A stretch of 64,000 nt of DNA from Chryseobacterium lathyri (GCF_003290185.1 NZ_QNFY01000005.1:248001-312000), one strand, 5' to 3'; counted from the first letter of the stretch, positions 53,405 to 63,194 are shown. Made by a program: numbers and translations. The notes: generated by a model not told the origin, from the sequence alone.

Positions 53405-54597
53405 TAGAAAATTAAAAGATTGATATCATGGTAAGTAAGTCCGAAACGGTCGCAGATCACTTTTTTGGTGTGTCTTCCTTTGTACATATACAGGCTCTGC
53501 TTCATTTCGTTTTTGCGGATCAGCATATTTTCGAAACCTCCTTCTTCATCGTAATTCAGGATATAGGAAAGGAAGAAATTGGAAATCGCTTTTGTAGTCG
53601 TTCTTGGCATTCTGGACGTAAGATTCGGAAGTCCGCAGTGGATTACACCGTGTTTGATAATATAAGGATTATCCATGGTCGTAAGCTCAGAGGTTTCGAT
53701 TACCTTGCCGTTGTCGATCGTAATATCAATAATTACACTTCCTTTTTTCATTTTTGCGACCATTTCTTCAGTAACGATCGGGGTCATATTCAATCTTGGA
53801 AGGGCACCGATAACAACATCTGCACGTCTTAAAGCTTTGCTCAATTCTTTCGGATCAATAATGGAAGTCGGAACACGGCTGTCTACTAAGGTATGAAGCC
53901 TTCTCAACTTTGAAAGTGAATTATCAAAAACCCTTACACTGGCTCCAAGTCCGATGGCAGCTTTCGTGGCAAATTCGCCTACGATACCGGCTCCTAAAAT
54001 AACAACTTCTGCCGGTCTTACTCCTGTAATGCCACCCAGCATTAAGCCGTTTGACAGAGCAAGAAGTTCTGACGCATATAAAATAGAAACTGTCCCTGCA
54101 ATTTCACCGATCAGTCTTACTAAGGCAAGCTGCTTATACTCATCTACGATAAATTCAAAAGCAATGGCATTGATCTTTCTCTCTGCAAGTTTTAAGAAAT
54201 AATCTTTGTCCCTCAAGTTGATCTGAAGAGCTGAAACCAAATACGTATTGGGTTTCATATAGTCTATTTCTTCTTCTGTAGGAGGGTTGACCTTTAGGAT
54301 AAGATCCTGTCCGAAAGCCTCTTTGGGATCATTGGTGATCTTCGCCCCGGATTCAGAATACTGAAGATCTGTAAAAAAAGAACCTTCTCCGGCACCTGCT
54401 TCTATAATAAGCTCGTGACCGTGTTCTACCAATACCTGTACTGCATCCGGAGTAATGCATGTTCTCCTTTCGTTAAGACAGGTCTCCTTAGGAATTCCAA
54501 TGCTGAACTGTTTTCCTTTCTTTATAACCTCCAACTTTTCTTCCTTCGGCATCAATTCTTCTTCAGTGAAAGGAGTAAAAATATTTGTAGTACTCAT
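53404..54597 (-). CDS. ald: alanine dehydrogenase
   Basis: NAD-dependent conversion of L-alanine to pyruvate and ammonia. 397 residues. The N-terminal domain has FSIGIPKETCLNERRTCITPDAVQ near 32-55, with the substrate Arg/Lys. The Rossmann motif is VVILGAGIVGEFATKAAIGLGA near 198-219. GALPRLNMTPIVTEEMVAKMK near 265 and KHGVIHCGLPNLTSRMPRTTT near 315-335 are typical of the AlaDH/PNT family. The C-terminus is slightly longer than in AlaDH of Bacillus but normal for Bacteroidota. Coupled to the downstream membrane protein gene. Confidence 0.93.
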   Translation of the reverse strand: MSTTNIFTPFTEEELMPKEEKLEVIKKGKQFSIGIPKETCLNERRTCITPDAVQVLVEHGHELIIEAGAGEGSFFTDLQYSESGAKITNDPKEAFGQDLILKVNPPTEEEIDYMKPNTYLVSALQINLRDKDYFLKLAERKINAIAFEFIVDEYKQLALVRLIGEIAGTVSILYASELLALSNGLMLGGITGVRPAEVVILGAGIVGEFATKAAIGLGASVRVFDNSLSKLRRLHTLVDSRVPTSIIDPKELSKALRRADVVIGALPRLNMTPIVTEEMVAKMKKGSVIIDITIDNGKVIETSELTTMDNPYIIKHGVIHCGLPNLTSRMPRTTTKAISNFFLSYILNYDEEGGFENMLIRKNEMKQSLYMYKGRHTKKVICDRFGLTYHDINLLIF

Positions 54598-54665
54598 TCT
54601 TTAATTAAATTAGGTCTTACAGGTTGTTATTTTACAATGAATTAATAAGCAAAGATACATAATAT

Positions 54666-55073
54666 TTACTCGAATGAAACTTCTCTTTCGTCCCCTGTAT
54701 TCACGATGCTCATTGTGTGGTAGTTAAGCCCGTGGAGCTCTTCTTCATACACTTCCGGCCATTCTATGATGCATAAAAAAGCATTATCCAGGTATTCTTC
54801 GATGCCAATGTCGTACGCCTCTTCAATGTTTTTTAAACGGTAAAGGTCAAAATGATAAATTTTTCCTTCCGGTGTGCTGTACTCGTTGACAATAGAGTAG
54901 GTAGGAGAATTGACTTCATCATTACTTCCCATATTTTTAAGAAGAAACTGAGTAAATGTTGTTTTTCCTGCACCCAGGTTTCCCTTTAAAAGAAGAATGT
55001 TATGCTTTAAGTCAGGAATAATCTTATCGACAACTTCCTGCCAGTCTTTGATCTCTTGTATAGTGAACTGCAT
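54666..55073 (-). CDS. tsaE: tRNA threonylcarbamoyladenosine synthesis ATPase TsaE
   Basis: 135 residues from ATG 55073 (MQFTIQEIKDWQEVVDKII); a further nine residues to 55100 are not family-like. Walker A LKGNLGAGKTTFTQFLLK near 29-46; EVNSPTYSIVNEYS near 56-69; FHFDLYRL-like YHFDLYRLKNIEEA near 75-88 with conserved Tyr; CIIEWPEVYEE near 102-112. TsaE powers t6A37 synthesis with TsaB and TsaD. A single-copy housekeeping gene, divergent from dnaG with an AT-rich word-repeat region between. Confidence 0.93.
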   Translation of the reverse strand: MQFTIQEIKDWQEVVDKIIPDLKHNILLLKGNLGAGKTTFTQFLLKNMGSNDEVNSPTYSIVNEYSTPEGKIYHFDLYRLKNIEEAYDIGIEEYLDNAFLCIIEWPEVYEEELHGLNYHTMSIVNTGDEREVSFE

Positions 55074-55363
55074 AAAAGTAATTTGTGCAAAAATAAGCAA
55101 TTTAGTTGGAGACTGGGAAGGTTTGAGAGTTGGAGAGTTTTAGGGGGGAGTGTGGAAATGTGATAGAGTGGCGGGTTGTTGTGGGAAATATGGTTTTTTG
55201 TTTGTTAATTGTAGAAATATTTGTTTTTCATATTTAATATAGTCATTGTTAAACTCTGAAAAACTCTCAAACCCTAAAACTCTCCTACACTCCAACTCTA
55301 AAACACTCCGACTCGAATGCAAAACACTTTCTCCATCTCTATAAATTTACTTATTTTTACACT
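55074..55363. repeat. inverted word repeat between tsaE and dnaG
   Basis: GGTTTGAGAGTTGGAGAGTTTTAGGG-type words at 55119-55147 are answered by AACTCTGAAAAACTCTCAAACC, CTAAAACTCTCC and CTCCAACTCTAAAACACTCC at 55248-55300. It can form a long imperfect stem. No gene seen. Confidence 0.65.
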
Positions 55364-57346
55364 ATGATTTCCAAACAGACCATAGATAAAATTTTCTCAA
55401 CGATACGGGTAGAAGAAATAGTGGGAGAGTACGTTCAGCTGAAAAGAGCAGGGTCTAATTTTAAAGGACTCAGTCCTTTTCATGAGGAAAAATCTCCGAG
55501 TTTTGTCGTTTCGCCCAGTAAGCAGATCTGGAAAGATTTCTCAACAGGAAAAGGGGGAACGGCCATTTCTTTCCTTATGGAAATCGAGAATTTCACCTAT
55601 CCTGAAGCCCTTCGTCACGCCGCTAAAAAGTATGGAATTGAAATTGAAGAAGATCAGCGGGAATTTTCTGAAGAGGCAAAACATGCACAGACGGAAAAAG
55701 ATCAGCTGTATAAGATTCATGAGGTTGCCAACTCCTATTATCAGGATATTCTTTGGGATTCGGAAGAAGGAAAAAGTATTGGTCTGGCTTACTTCAGAGA
55801 ACGTGAGCTTAAGGATGATATCATAAAGAAATTCCAGCTCGGATATTCACCGGAAAAGAAAAATGCCTTTACAGTGTATGCTGAAGAAAAAGGGTATTCG
55901 AAGGAAATCCTTGAGAAATCAGGACTTTCCATATTTCCTGAGAATACACCTTCCGGGATCGACCGTTTCCGGGAAAGGGTTATTTTCCCGATTCACAGTT
56001 TTTCGGGAAGGGTTTTAGGGTTCGGAGCCAGAATTCTTAAAAATAACGTCAAAACGGCCAAGTATCTGAATTCTCCGGAAACGGAAATTTACCATAAGTC
56101 TAATGTACTTTATGGCTTAAATCAGAGTAAACAGGCTATTTCACGAAAAAATATCTGCCTTCTTGTAGAAGGTTATATGGACGTGATTGCCCTTCATATG
56201 GCAGGGATTGAGAATGTAGTGGCGAGCTCCGGAACGTCTCTGACAACAGAGCAGATCAAACTCATCAAAAGACTTACTGAGAATGTAACGATTCTTTTTG
56301 ACGGCGACAATGCGGGGATCAAAGCCAGTTTCAGAAGTATCGACATGCTTCTGACCGAAGGTATGAATATCCGTGTCCTGCTGTTTCCGGATGGTGATGA
56401 CCCGGATTCTTTTTCCAGAAAACATCCGCAGGAATATGTTGAGAAATTCATTGAAAATGAAGCGAAGGATTTTATTGATTTTAAAGCTGAAATTCTTTTA
56501 AGGGAAGTCGGAAATGATCCGATTAAAAAAGCTGAAGCGATCAGAGATATTGTAAAATCCGTAGGTTTTGTGCAGAATGCTTTAAAAAGAGAAGTTTATC
56601 TGAAGGAGGTTTCCAATAAATTCGGACTTTCGGAGCAGAGTCTTTTCAATGAGCTGGATGTTCAGAAACAGATCACACAGAACCAGCATCAGCATGTTCA
56701 GCAACAGAAAGAAAAGGTTCAGCCAAAACTGGAGATTGTACCTTTGAATGAGGAAAAGGAAGATCCTTATCTGTACGATGTTCTGTTTATGGAAAGCAAA
56801 CTTGTAGACCATATGCTGATGTTCGGAGATATCGTTCTGAAAAGAACCAATGAAAAAAATGAGGAATACCAGATCACGGTTATTGAAGAAATCCTGATGC
56901 ATTTTGAAGAAGAGCAGTACAGTTTTTTAGTAAAAGGCAATGAAATTATCATTGATCAGGTAAAGGAAGGTATTCAGAAAGACGAGCTGAGAAGCGGGAA
57001 CTTTTTTGTGACATTCATGGATGAAGAGATCACCACTAAAGTAGTGGATGCTCTGATGCCTCCTGATGAATTGGAGAACTGGGGTTCCAGAAACATTTAT
57101 CCTCCCAATTACGGCGACAAAATAGCAGAACAGGTGCAAGGTGATGTTCTGTTGCACAAATACAGGTATATAGATTATCTGATTAAAGAAACAGCGCGAC
57201 AGTTGGATGAATACAGAGGCTCTGATGAGACAAAGTATTATGAACTGATTAAAAAGATCACCCTGTTGAAACAAGCATCTATCAGATTGAGCAATATTAT
57301 TGAATATTCACCGATCAAAGGAATCTACATTGATAGGAAACGATAA
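55364..57346 (+). CDS. dnaG: DNA primase, without zinc-finger cysteines
   Basis: Makes RNA primers for replication. 660 residues. The N-terminal zinc-binding domain keeps the fold motif FHEEKSPSFVVSPSKQIWKDFSTGKGGTAISFL in pieces, but the Cys/His ligands are gone: the position of CPFH reads SPFH and C-F-x-C reads D-F-S-T. The TOPRIM region has LLVEGYMDVIAL near 260 and FDGDNAGIKASFRSID near 308, with the Glu/Asp metal residues. A Gln/His-rich linker (QITQNQHQHVQQQ) leads to a C-terminal helicase-binding part. Loss of the cysteines appears to be the norm in related flavobacterial DnaG. Confidence 0.95.
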   Translation: MISKQTIDKIFSTIRVEEIVGEYVQLKRAGSNFKGLSPFHEEKSPSFVVSPSKQIWKDFSTGKGGTAISFLMEIENFTYPEALRHAAKKYGIEIEEDQREFSEEAKHAQTEKDQLYKIHEVANSYYQDILWDSEEGKSIGLAYFRERELKDDIIKKFQLGYSPEKKNAFTVYAEEKGYSKEILEKSGLSIFPENTPSGIDRFRERVIFPIHSFSGRVLGFGARILKNNVKTAKYLNSPETEIYHKSNVLYGLNQSKQAISRKNICLLVEGYMDVIALHMAGIENVVASSGTSLTTEQIKLIKRLTENVTILFDGDNAGIKASFRSIDMLLTEGMNIRVLLFPDGDDPDSFSRKHPQEYVEKFIENEAKDFIDFKAEILLREVGNDPIKKAEAIRDIVKSVGFVQNALKREVYLKEVSNKFGLSEQSLFNELDVQKQITQNQHQHVQQQKEKVQPKLEIVPLNEEKEDPYLYDVLFMESKLVDHMLMFGDIVLKRTNEKNEEYQITVIEEILMHFEEEQYSFLVKGNEIIIDQVKEGIQKDELRSGNFFVTFMDEEITTKVVDALMPPDELENWGSRNIYPPNYGDKIAEQVQGDVLLHKYRYIDYLIKETARQLDEYRGSDETKYYELIKKITLLKQASIRLSNIIEYSPIKGIYIDRKR

Positions 57347-57468
57347 ATTTACAGACATAATACTGATGATCAGACGGCTATTCTGTGACAAAAAGTCCTA
57401 TAAAATTTTAGGAATAAAAGTTGTAATTTAAACTTCGAAAAAAATATTTAATAATACATAATAGAAAT

Positions 57469-58155
57469 ATGGACATTAAAAAAGACTTCAGAGATTTCTC
57501 TGTAAAACATTTAGGAAACAGCGGTCTGGTTACCGATCAGTATATGGGAATGTATGGTCCAACGAATCTTACGCCATATATCATGGAAGAAAGAAGATTA
57601 AACGTTGCCCAGATGGACGTATTTTCGCGTCTGATGATGGACAGAATTATCTTCTTAGGAACCGGAATTGACGATCAGGTTGCGAACATCGTAACCGCAC
57701 AGCTTTTATTCTTAGAAAGTGCAGATCCATCGAAAGATATCCAGATCTACATTAACTCTCCGGGCGGAAGCGTTTATGCAGGTTTAGGAATCTATGACAC
57801 GATGCAGATCATTAAGCCAGATGTGGCTACAATCTGTACAGGAATGGCAGCTTCAATGGGAGCGGTTTTACTTGTAGCAGGAGAAAAGGGAAAACGTTCT
57901 GCGCTTAAGCATTCAAGAGTAATGATTCACCAGCCTTCAGGAGGTGCTCAGGGAGTAGCTTCAGATATGGAGATCAACTTAAGAGAAATGTTGAAATTGA
58001 AGCAGGAACTTTACGAAATCATTGGTCACCACTCAGGGCAGACTTACGAATGGGTAGAGAAGTCTTCTGACAGAGATTACTGGATGACTTCTGAAGAAGC
58101 AAAAGGCTACGGAATGGTAGACGAAGTTTTACAGAGATCTACAGAGAAAAAATAA
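57469..58155 (+). CDS. clpP: ATP-dependent Clp protease proteolytic subunit
   Basis: 228 residues. The catalytic triad is visible: Ser in CTGMAASMGAVLLVAG near 124-139, His in MIHQPSGG near 151-158, and the Asp in the following SSDRDYWM near 205. INSPGGSVYAGLGIYDTMQ is the family strand. It carries an additional N-terminal segment of about 35 residues (MDIKKDFRDFSVKHLGNSGL), a propeptide-like extension common in Bacteroidota. No clpX is adjacent. Downstream lies a hairpin terminator and repeat copy C. Confidence 0.96.
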   Translation: MDIKKDFRDFSVKHLGNSGLVTDQYMGMYGPTNLTPYIMEERRLNVAQMDVFSRLMMDRIIFLGTGIDDQVANIVTAQLLFLESADPSKDIQIYINSPGGSVYAGLGIYDTMQIIKPDVATICTGMAASMGAVLLVAGEKGKRSALKHSRVMIHQPSGGAQGVASDMEINLREMLKLKQELYEIIGHHSGQTYEWVEKSSDRDYWMTSEEAKGYGMVDEVLQRSTEKK

Positions 58156-58177
58156 TTTCCTTTTTAGGAATAATTGA

Positions 58178-58207
58178 AAAACGCACTGATTCGGTGCGTT
58201 TTTTTGT
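58178..58207 (+). terminator. clpP terminator
   Basis: AAAACGCACTGA pairs with TCGGTGCGTTTT (one G-T) and continues in T. It lies 22 bases past the clpP stop and just before repeat copy C. Confidence 0.9.
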
Positions 58208-58210
58208 TTT

Positions 58211-58390
58211 ACCACAAAAGAGACAAAAGTTTTTAAACACTTTAGTTGTTTTGAGTTTAAAAGCTTTGAAGAAAAAGATCACTTAAGTCTTATGAAAATC
58301 AAAGATTTTGATATTGACGAAAACTTCGTCGGTTCATATTCCCCTCTAGTGGGGGGTGGCAAAAATTCAGAGAATTTTTGACGGGGTGGT
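58211..58390 (-). repeat. dispersed ~185-bp repeat, copy C
   Basis: Inverted relative to copies A and B. Shared blocks on the minus strand: ACCACCCCGTCAAAAATTC, GAATTTTTGCCACCCC, GGGGAATATGAACC, ATGAAAATC (inverse here), CACTTAAG, AACTAAAGTG and TTTTGTGGTAAAAC. CAAAAATTCAGAGAATTTTTG is a perfect inner hairpin, and CCCCTCTAGTGGGG a second. Starts three bases past the clpP terminator. Confidence 0.82.
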
Positions 58391-58501
58391 TAAAAACGAT
58401 TAACAATGAATACTCTTTAGAATGTATTGTTAAAATACAATTATTATTAAATTCAAGATCAGTTTACAATCAATGTATATTTTCGCGGCATAAAAGTAAT
58501 T

Positions 58502-59767
58502 ATGAAAAAACTGCTGTTATCGGCGATCGTATTCACAGCGCTTGCATCATGTAAAGATGATGACAACCATATGAATAACCAGGATATCAATTATGCTAAA
58601 CTTCCCCAGGAATTTCCCTTCTCCAAATTAGTAACGGTCAATGGTGTAGATGTAATTAACGGCGGCTTTGGTTCAGGTGCAGCGGCACATCCGACCAGAA
58701 AAGGAGAGTTTTATGTGATCACCGATCGTGGCCCGAATACAGACTACCTGAATGGGAAGAAATTTTCGGCCCCGAATTTTACGCCTACCATCATGCATTT
58801 TAAGATCAATGCAGAAGGAAATATCGAGGTCATTAAATATATTAAACTTAAGAATCCTTCCGGCCAACCGATTACAGGCTTACCCAATCCTGCAGGAATG
58901 GGAAGTACTGGTGAAACGGCCTATGATTCATCAGGAAATGTTTTAGGAACAGATAATTACGGACTGGACAGCGAAAGTATTGTGGCAGCAGCAGACGGAA
59001 CGTTCTGGGTTTCGGATGAATATGGACCACATATTGTTCACTACAATGCAGATGGGGTAGAACTGGAAAGAATAAGTCCGATAGGTGTTAATACAGGACC
59101 ACGTAAACTTCCTGCCGTTTTAGCCAAAAGAAGAGCTAACAGAGGAATGGAAGGCTTGTGCATCACTCCGGACGGCAAAACACTGGTAGGAACGATACAG
59201 TCTACCATGTATGTTCCAACAAAGGCTCTGGCAACCAATACAACTTTAACAAGAATTGTAACCTTCGATATTGCAACGGGACAAACGAAACAGTATCTGT
59301 ATAAACAAAATGGCGGTGGTTCAGACTCGGTTTGTGATATTACAGCCATCAGCAGTACAGAATTCCTCGTGATCGAAAGAGACGGGAATTACGGTTCGCA
59401 GGGTGGCACTAAAAAAGTATACAGGATTAATATAACCGGCGCTTCAGATGTAAACGGAACCGATATTACAGCCGTTGACGGAATGAAGATTAACAATAAA
59501 ACTTTAGAACAGTCTACCTGGGATGAAATTACAAATGCTGGAATCAAGCCGGTGTCCAAAATTTTAGCCGTGGATTTGGTGGCAAAATTAGGATATGAGC
59601 ATGATAAATTTGAAGGAATCGTTTATTTGGGAAATAATAAACTGGCCGTCTTCAATGATGATGATTTTGGAATCTTAGATGACGGAAACGGAAATCCAAA
59701 AGCCAAGATTCTTCCTAAAACCGGAAAAGTAGACAAAGGAACAATGTATGTAGTCGATATTCAATAA
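58502..59767 (+). CDS. esterase-like phytase-family lipoprotein
   Basis: 421 residues. MKKLLLSAIVFTALASCKDD is a lipoprotein signal with lipobox L-A-S-C (Cys17). The mature part is a beta-propeller-like protein matching the phytase/esterase-like PF13449 type: GEFYVITDRGPNTDY near 71-85, GTFWVSDEYGPHIVHYNADG near 164-183, ANRGMEGLCITPDGKTLVG near 210-228, and LAVFNDDDFG near 388-397. The acidic clusters can bind Ca2+. Substrate may be phytate or another phosphate ester, or none known. Surface or periplasmic. Ends with a strong terminator. Confidence 0.85.
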   Translation: MKKLLLSAIVFTALASCKDDDNHMNNQDINYAKLPQEFPFSKLVTVNGVDVINGGFGSGAAAHPTRKGEFYVITDRGPNTDYLNGKKFSAPNFTPTIMHFKINAEGNIEVIKYIKLKNPSGQPITGLPNPAGMGSTGETAYDSSGNVLGTDNYGLDSESIVAAADGTFWVSDEYGPHIVHYNADGVELERISPIGVNTGPRKLPAVLAKRRANRGMEGLCITPDGKTLVGTIQSTMYVPTKALATNTTLTRIVTFDIATGQTKQYLYKQNGGGSDSVCDITAISSTEFLVIERDGNYGSQGGTKKVYRINITGASDVNGTDITAVDGMKINNKTLEQSTWDEITNAGIKPVSKILAVDLVAKLGYEHDKFEGIVYLGNNKLAVFNDDDFGILDDGNGNPKAKILPKTGKVDKGTMYVVDIQ

Positions 59768-59783
59768 TTAGATTTTTTTAAGA

Positions 59784-59814
59784 AAGCGGCGGCATCGAAG
59801 ATGCCGCCGCTTTT
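59784..59814 (+). terminator. terminator of the phytase-like gene
   Basis: AAGCGGCGGCATC pairs with GATGCCGCCGCTT around GAA and is followed by TT. GC-rich stem, 17 bases past the stop. Confidence 0.88.
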
Positions 59815-59859
59815 GATTGTATATTTTTAAATTAAATAGGAATGGATTTTAGCCAAAAC

Positions 59860-60621
59860 CTATGAGTTGAATCCCTCAATAATCTTAGAAAAGTCCTCCA
59901 GTTTTAAAGCCGCACCTCCGATTAATCCACCATCAATATCCGGTTGAGAGAAAATCTCCTTAGCATTGTCAGGCTTCACAGAACCTCCGTAAAGAATAGA
60001 AACCTCGTCAGCAACTTCCTGTCCGTATTTTGCAGCGATGATACTCCTGATATGTGCGTGGATTTCCTGAGCCTGCTCCGGAGAAGCTGTTTCCCCTGTT
60101 CCGATCGCCCAAACCGGTTCGTAAGCGATCACCACTTTTTTGATCTCTTCCGCAGAAAGCGTGAAAAGAGCAACTTCAGTCTGGTTTTTCACCACCTCGA
60201 AATGCTGTCCCGCTTTTCTCTGTTCAAGCGTTTCACCATTACAGTATACAGGAATCAGGCCTTTGTCAAGTGCTAATTTTATCTTTCTGTTGCAGTGAGA
60301 ATCTGTTTCACCGTGGTACTGTCTTCTTTCAGAGTGCCCGATCAATGAACCTGTTACATCAATAGATTCCAGCATATCTGCAGAAAGTTCACCGGTATAA
60401 GCACCGCTTTCATGCTCGCTCATATCCTGAGAAAATACACCGATCTCATCCTTTTCGAAGATATCTTTAGCCATCATCAGATATAAGGAAGGCGGCGCAA
60501 TCCATACTTCGCAGTTGGTGGTGTTATTGTTTTTATAGCTCAGTAATTGAATCATCAACTGTTGTGCGTCAATGACATTTTTATTCATTTTCCAGTTTCC
60601 TGCAACTATTTTTCTTCTCAT
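59860..60621 (-). CDS. tpiA: triosephosphate isomerase
   Basis: Interconverts DHAP and glyceraldehyde-3-phosphate. 253 residues. N-terminus MRRKIVAGNWKMNKN with the active-site Asn-x-Lys (N9, K11). The electrophile His in SLIGHSERR near 91-99, the catalytic Glu in VIAYEPVWAIGTGETAS near 164-180 with loop 6, and the phosphate-binding ILYGGSVKPDNAKEI near 206-220 are all intact. Full length and complete motifs. Confidence 0.98.
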   Translation of the reverse strand: MRRKIVAGNWKMNKNVIDAQQLMIQLLSYKNNNTTNCEVWIAPPSLYLMMAKDIFEKDEIGVFSQDMSEHESGAYTGELSADMLESIDVTGSLIGHSERRQYHGETDSHCNRKIKLALDKGLIPVYCNGETLEQRKAGQHFEVVKNQTEVALFTLSAEEIKKVVIAYEPVWAIGTGETASPEQAQEIHAHIRSIIAAKYGQEVADEVSILYGGSVKPDNAKEIFSQPDIDGGLIGGAALKLEDFSKIIEGFNS

Positions 60622-60687
60622 AGTCTTATTAAAATGTTATTTGTTGATATTATATTGCAAATTTATTAAGTAATAATCTGCACGATA

Positions 60688-62814
60688 TTATTTAGTAATT
60701 CCCTCTAGTTTAAACATGAAAGCATACACCAGAGAAATATCCTTCAGATAATCAAATCTTCCCGATGCACCACCATGGCCGTAATCCATATCAGTTTTTA
60801 ATAATAATACGTTTTTGTCAGTTTTCATATCCCTAAGCTTGGATACCCATTTTGCAGGCTCAAAATACTGTACCTGAGAATCATGCAGCCCTGTAGTTAC
60901 CAAAATGTTAGGATAGTTTTTCTTTTCAATATTTTCATAGGGGGAATATGATTTCATGTAGAAATATGCCTCTTTATTATTCGGATTTCCCCATTCATCA
61001 TATTCATTGGTAGTCAGCGGAATACTTTCATCAAGCATGGTATTGACAACATCAACGAATGGAACCTGCGAAATAACGCCATTCCATAAATTCGGGCTCA
61101 TATTCACTACAGCACCCATCAAAAGGCCTCCGGCGCTTCCGCCCTGTGCATAAAGATGTTTTGGTGAGGTATATTTTTCCTTAACAAGATATTCTCCGGC
61201 ATCGATGAAATCGGTAAAAGTATTCTTCTTTTTCATCATTTTTCCGTCCTCATACCATTGTCTTCCCATTTCCTGTCCGCCACGGATGTGAGCGATGGCA
61301 AAAGTAAAACCTCTGTTCAGAAGGCTCAGTCTAGTACTGCTGAAAGAAGCATCCATCGAGCTTCCGTAAGATCCATATGCATAAAGAAGCAACGGACTCT
61401 TTCCATCCTTCTTGAATCCCTTTTTATAAACAATGGAGATTGGGATTTTCGTACCGTCTTTTGCCGTTGCAAAAAGTCTTTCAGTAGTATAATCATCTTT
61501 AGCATAACCACCAAGAACTTCCTGCTGTTTCAGTAGTATTCTTTTACCAGTCTTTAAATCCTGCTCAAACTGAGAAACAGGCGTAATCATTGAAGTATAC
61601 CCGAAACGGAAATTGTCTGTATCATATTCAGGATTTTCCAGTGAAGAAATGGTGTAAGCCGGCTCCTCAAATGTCAGTGCTTCCTTTTTACCGGTCTTTC
61701 TGTCATAAATAACCAATTGGGTAAGCCCGTTCTGTCTTTCACTGAAAACCAGATAATTTTTAAAGGCACTTACAGATTGCATTAAAACATCGCTTCTGTG
61801 CGGAATGAAATCTTTCCAGTTCTCTACACCTGTCTTATCCAAAGGAGTTTCTGCTATTTTAAAATTAAGCGCATCCTTATTCGTTCTGATCAGGAATTTG
61901 TCTTCCAAAGGTGTGATCGTATACAATACATTCTTCATTCTCGGCTGAAAAACCTTGAATGTTCCGTTGGGTTGGTCAGCATCAAGATATCTCGTTTCAG
62001 AAGAAGTGGTAGCACCGGAATAGATCAGAAGGTATTTGTGATTTTTGGATTTATATACTGAAATATAATTGGTCTTATCTTTTTCTTCGTAAACTGTCAC
62101 ATCTTTGCCTGGATCGGTTCCCAGCGTATGTTTCTTGATTTTCTCAGACAAAAGGGTTACCGGATTATTCTCTGTGTAAAAAATGGTTTTATTATCATTG
62201 GCCCATTCTGCGGAACCTTCTGTATTTTTAATGCCAAGATCGGTCGTTTTCCCGGTCTTTAAATCCTTTAAGAATAAAGTATACTGCCTTCTGGAAACAT
62301 CATCAACTCCATATACCAGTTTACTGTTGTCAGGGCTGATGCTGAAGCCTGTTGCAGAATAATAAGCATGTCCTTCCGCAAGCTTATCCACATCCAGAAG
62401 GATCTCTTCAGGAGCGGTAAGGCTTCCCTTTTTTCTGCAGTATTTAAAATATTGTTTTCCGGCTTCTGTACGGGTATAATAATAGTATCCGTTTTCAAAA
62501 ACAGGTACAGATTCATCTTTTTCCTTGATGCGGGCTTTCATTTCCTGGAAAAGCTTTTCCCTGAAAGGTTCCGTGTCTTTCATCATGCCTTCCCAGTAAT
62601 TGTTTTCGGCTTTCAGGTAATCAACGACTTTCGTGGAATCTTTTCCCTTTTTAAAATAATCGATCATCCAGTAATAGGGATCGTTTACTTTATCACCATG
62701 AATTTCCCGGATATGTTCCTGCTTTTCAGCGATCGGAGCTTTAAGGGCAGGAAATTTTTGAGATTGTATCGTAGATGCGCTCATAATTAATATTCCCAGA
62801 TAAAATTTTTTCAT
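60688..62814 (-). CDS. S9-family prolyl oligopeptidase (oligopeptidase B-like), exported
   Basis: 708 residues. MKKFYLGILIMSASTIQSQ is a Sec signal peptide, so this copy is periplasmic, unlike cytosolic enterobacterial PtrB. After DPYYWMIDYF near 43-52 comes a seven-bladed propeller (to ~440). The peptidase domain has YGSYGSSMDASF near 477-488, AIAHIRGGQEMGRQWYEDGK near 507-526, catalytic Ser in YAQGGSAGGLLMGAVVN near 553-569, and the His in YGHGGASGRFDYLKD near 683-697. It should cut peptides after basic or prolyl residues. Followed upstream by a TerB-like gene on the same strand. Confidence 0.94.
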   Translation of the reverse strand: MKKFYLGILIMSASTIQSQKFPALKAPIAEKQEHIREIHGDKVNDPYYWMIDYFKKGKDSTKVVDYLKAENNYWEGMMKDTEPFREKLFQEMKARIKEKDESVPVFENGYYYYTRTEAGKQYFKYCRKKGSLTAPEEILLDVDKLAEGHAYYSATGFSISPDNSKLVYGVDDVSRRQYTLFLKDLKTGKTTDLGIKNTEGSAEWANDNKTIFYTENNPVTLLSEKIKKHTLGTDPGKDVTVYEEKDKTNYISVYKSKNHKYLLIYSGATTSSETRYLDADQPNGTFKVFQPRMKNVLYTITPLEDKFLIRTNKDALNFKIAETPLDKTGVENWKDFIPHRSDVLMQSVSAFKNYLVFSERQNGLTQLVIYDRKTGKKEALTFEEPAYTISSLENPEYDTDNFRFGYTSMITPVSQFEQDLKTGKRILLKQQEVLGGYAKDDYTTERLFATAKDGTKIPISIVYKKGFKKDGKSPLLLYAYGSYGSSMDASFSSTRLSLLNRGFTFAIAHIRGGQEMGRQWYEDGKMMKKKNTFTDFIDAGEYLVKEKYTSPKHLYAQGGSAGGLLMGAVVNMSPNLWNGVISQVPFVDVVNTMLDESIPLTTNEYDEWGNPNNKEAYFYMKSYSPYENIEKKNYPNILVTTGLHDSQVQYFEPAKWVSKLRDMKTDKNVLLLKTDMDYGHGGASGRFDYLKDISLVYAFMFKLEGITK

Positions 62815-62842
62815 AGTATATTTTGCTTTTTGGGTATGGGCT

Positions 62843-63193
62843 TTATGCCAAATTCCACAGATTTTTCAGAAGCTTGTAGAAAGTATGCTCTTCATCTGTG
62901 ACTTTATTGTCGGCTTTGATCAGTGTTTTAGCAAATTCTGCGAATTTTACGCGTTCCTCGGCTTTAGAATCATCAAAGAAACATCTTGCGTGGAATTCAA
63001 AATGGTCTTTCCATTCTTCAGGTTGTAAAAGAGCCAGGGTTTCCAGTTCATTGTCAAGATTCATTCTGAAAGGAAATTCGTCCGCCATATACTGTTGAAT
63101 CAGCATCCCTTCTTCAGGAGCAAATTCTCCGTCTACAGAAGAAAGAATCATTAAAAGATGATAGCCGGCGATTGATTTATTTGATTTTTGCAT
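62843..63193 (-). CDS. TerB-like protein
   Basis: 116 residues, all-helical. The segment MILSSVDGEFAPEEGMLIQQYM (near 15-36) and, later, TLIKADNKVTDEEHTFYKLL (near 89-108) repeat the D-G-x-(F/V)-x-x-x-E pattern of TerB domains, where acidic residues may bind metal. Found in tellurite-resistance and stress systems, also as a stand-alone protein like this. Together with the upstream DUF6058-like gene (1-base gap) it forms a small operon. Function unknown. Confidence 0.75.
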   Translation of the reverse strand: MQKSNKSIAGYHLLMILSSVDGEFAPEEGMLIQQYMADEFPFRMNLDNELETLALLQPEEWKDHFEFHARCFFDDSKAEERVKFAEFAKTLIKADNKVTDEEHTFYKLLKNLWNLA

Positions 63194-63194
63194 A

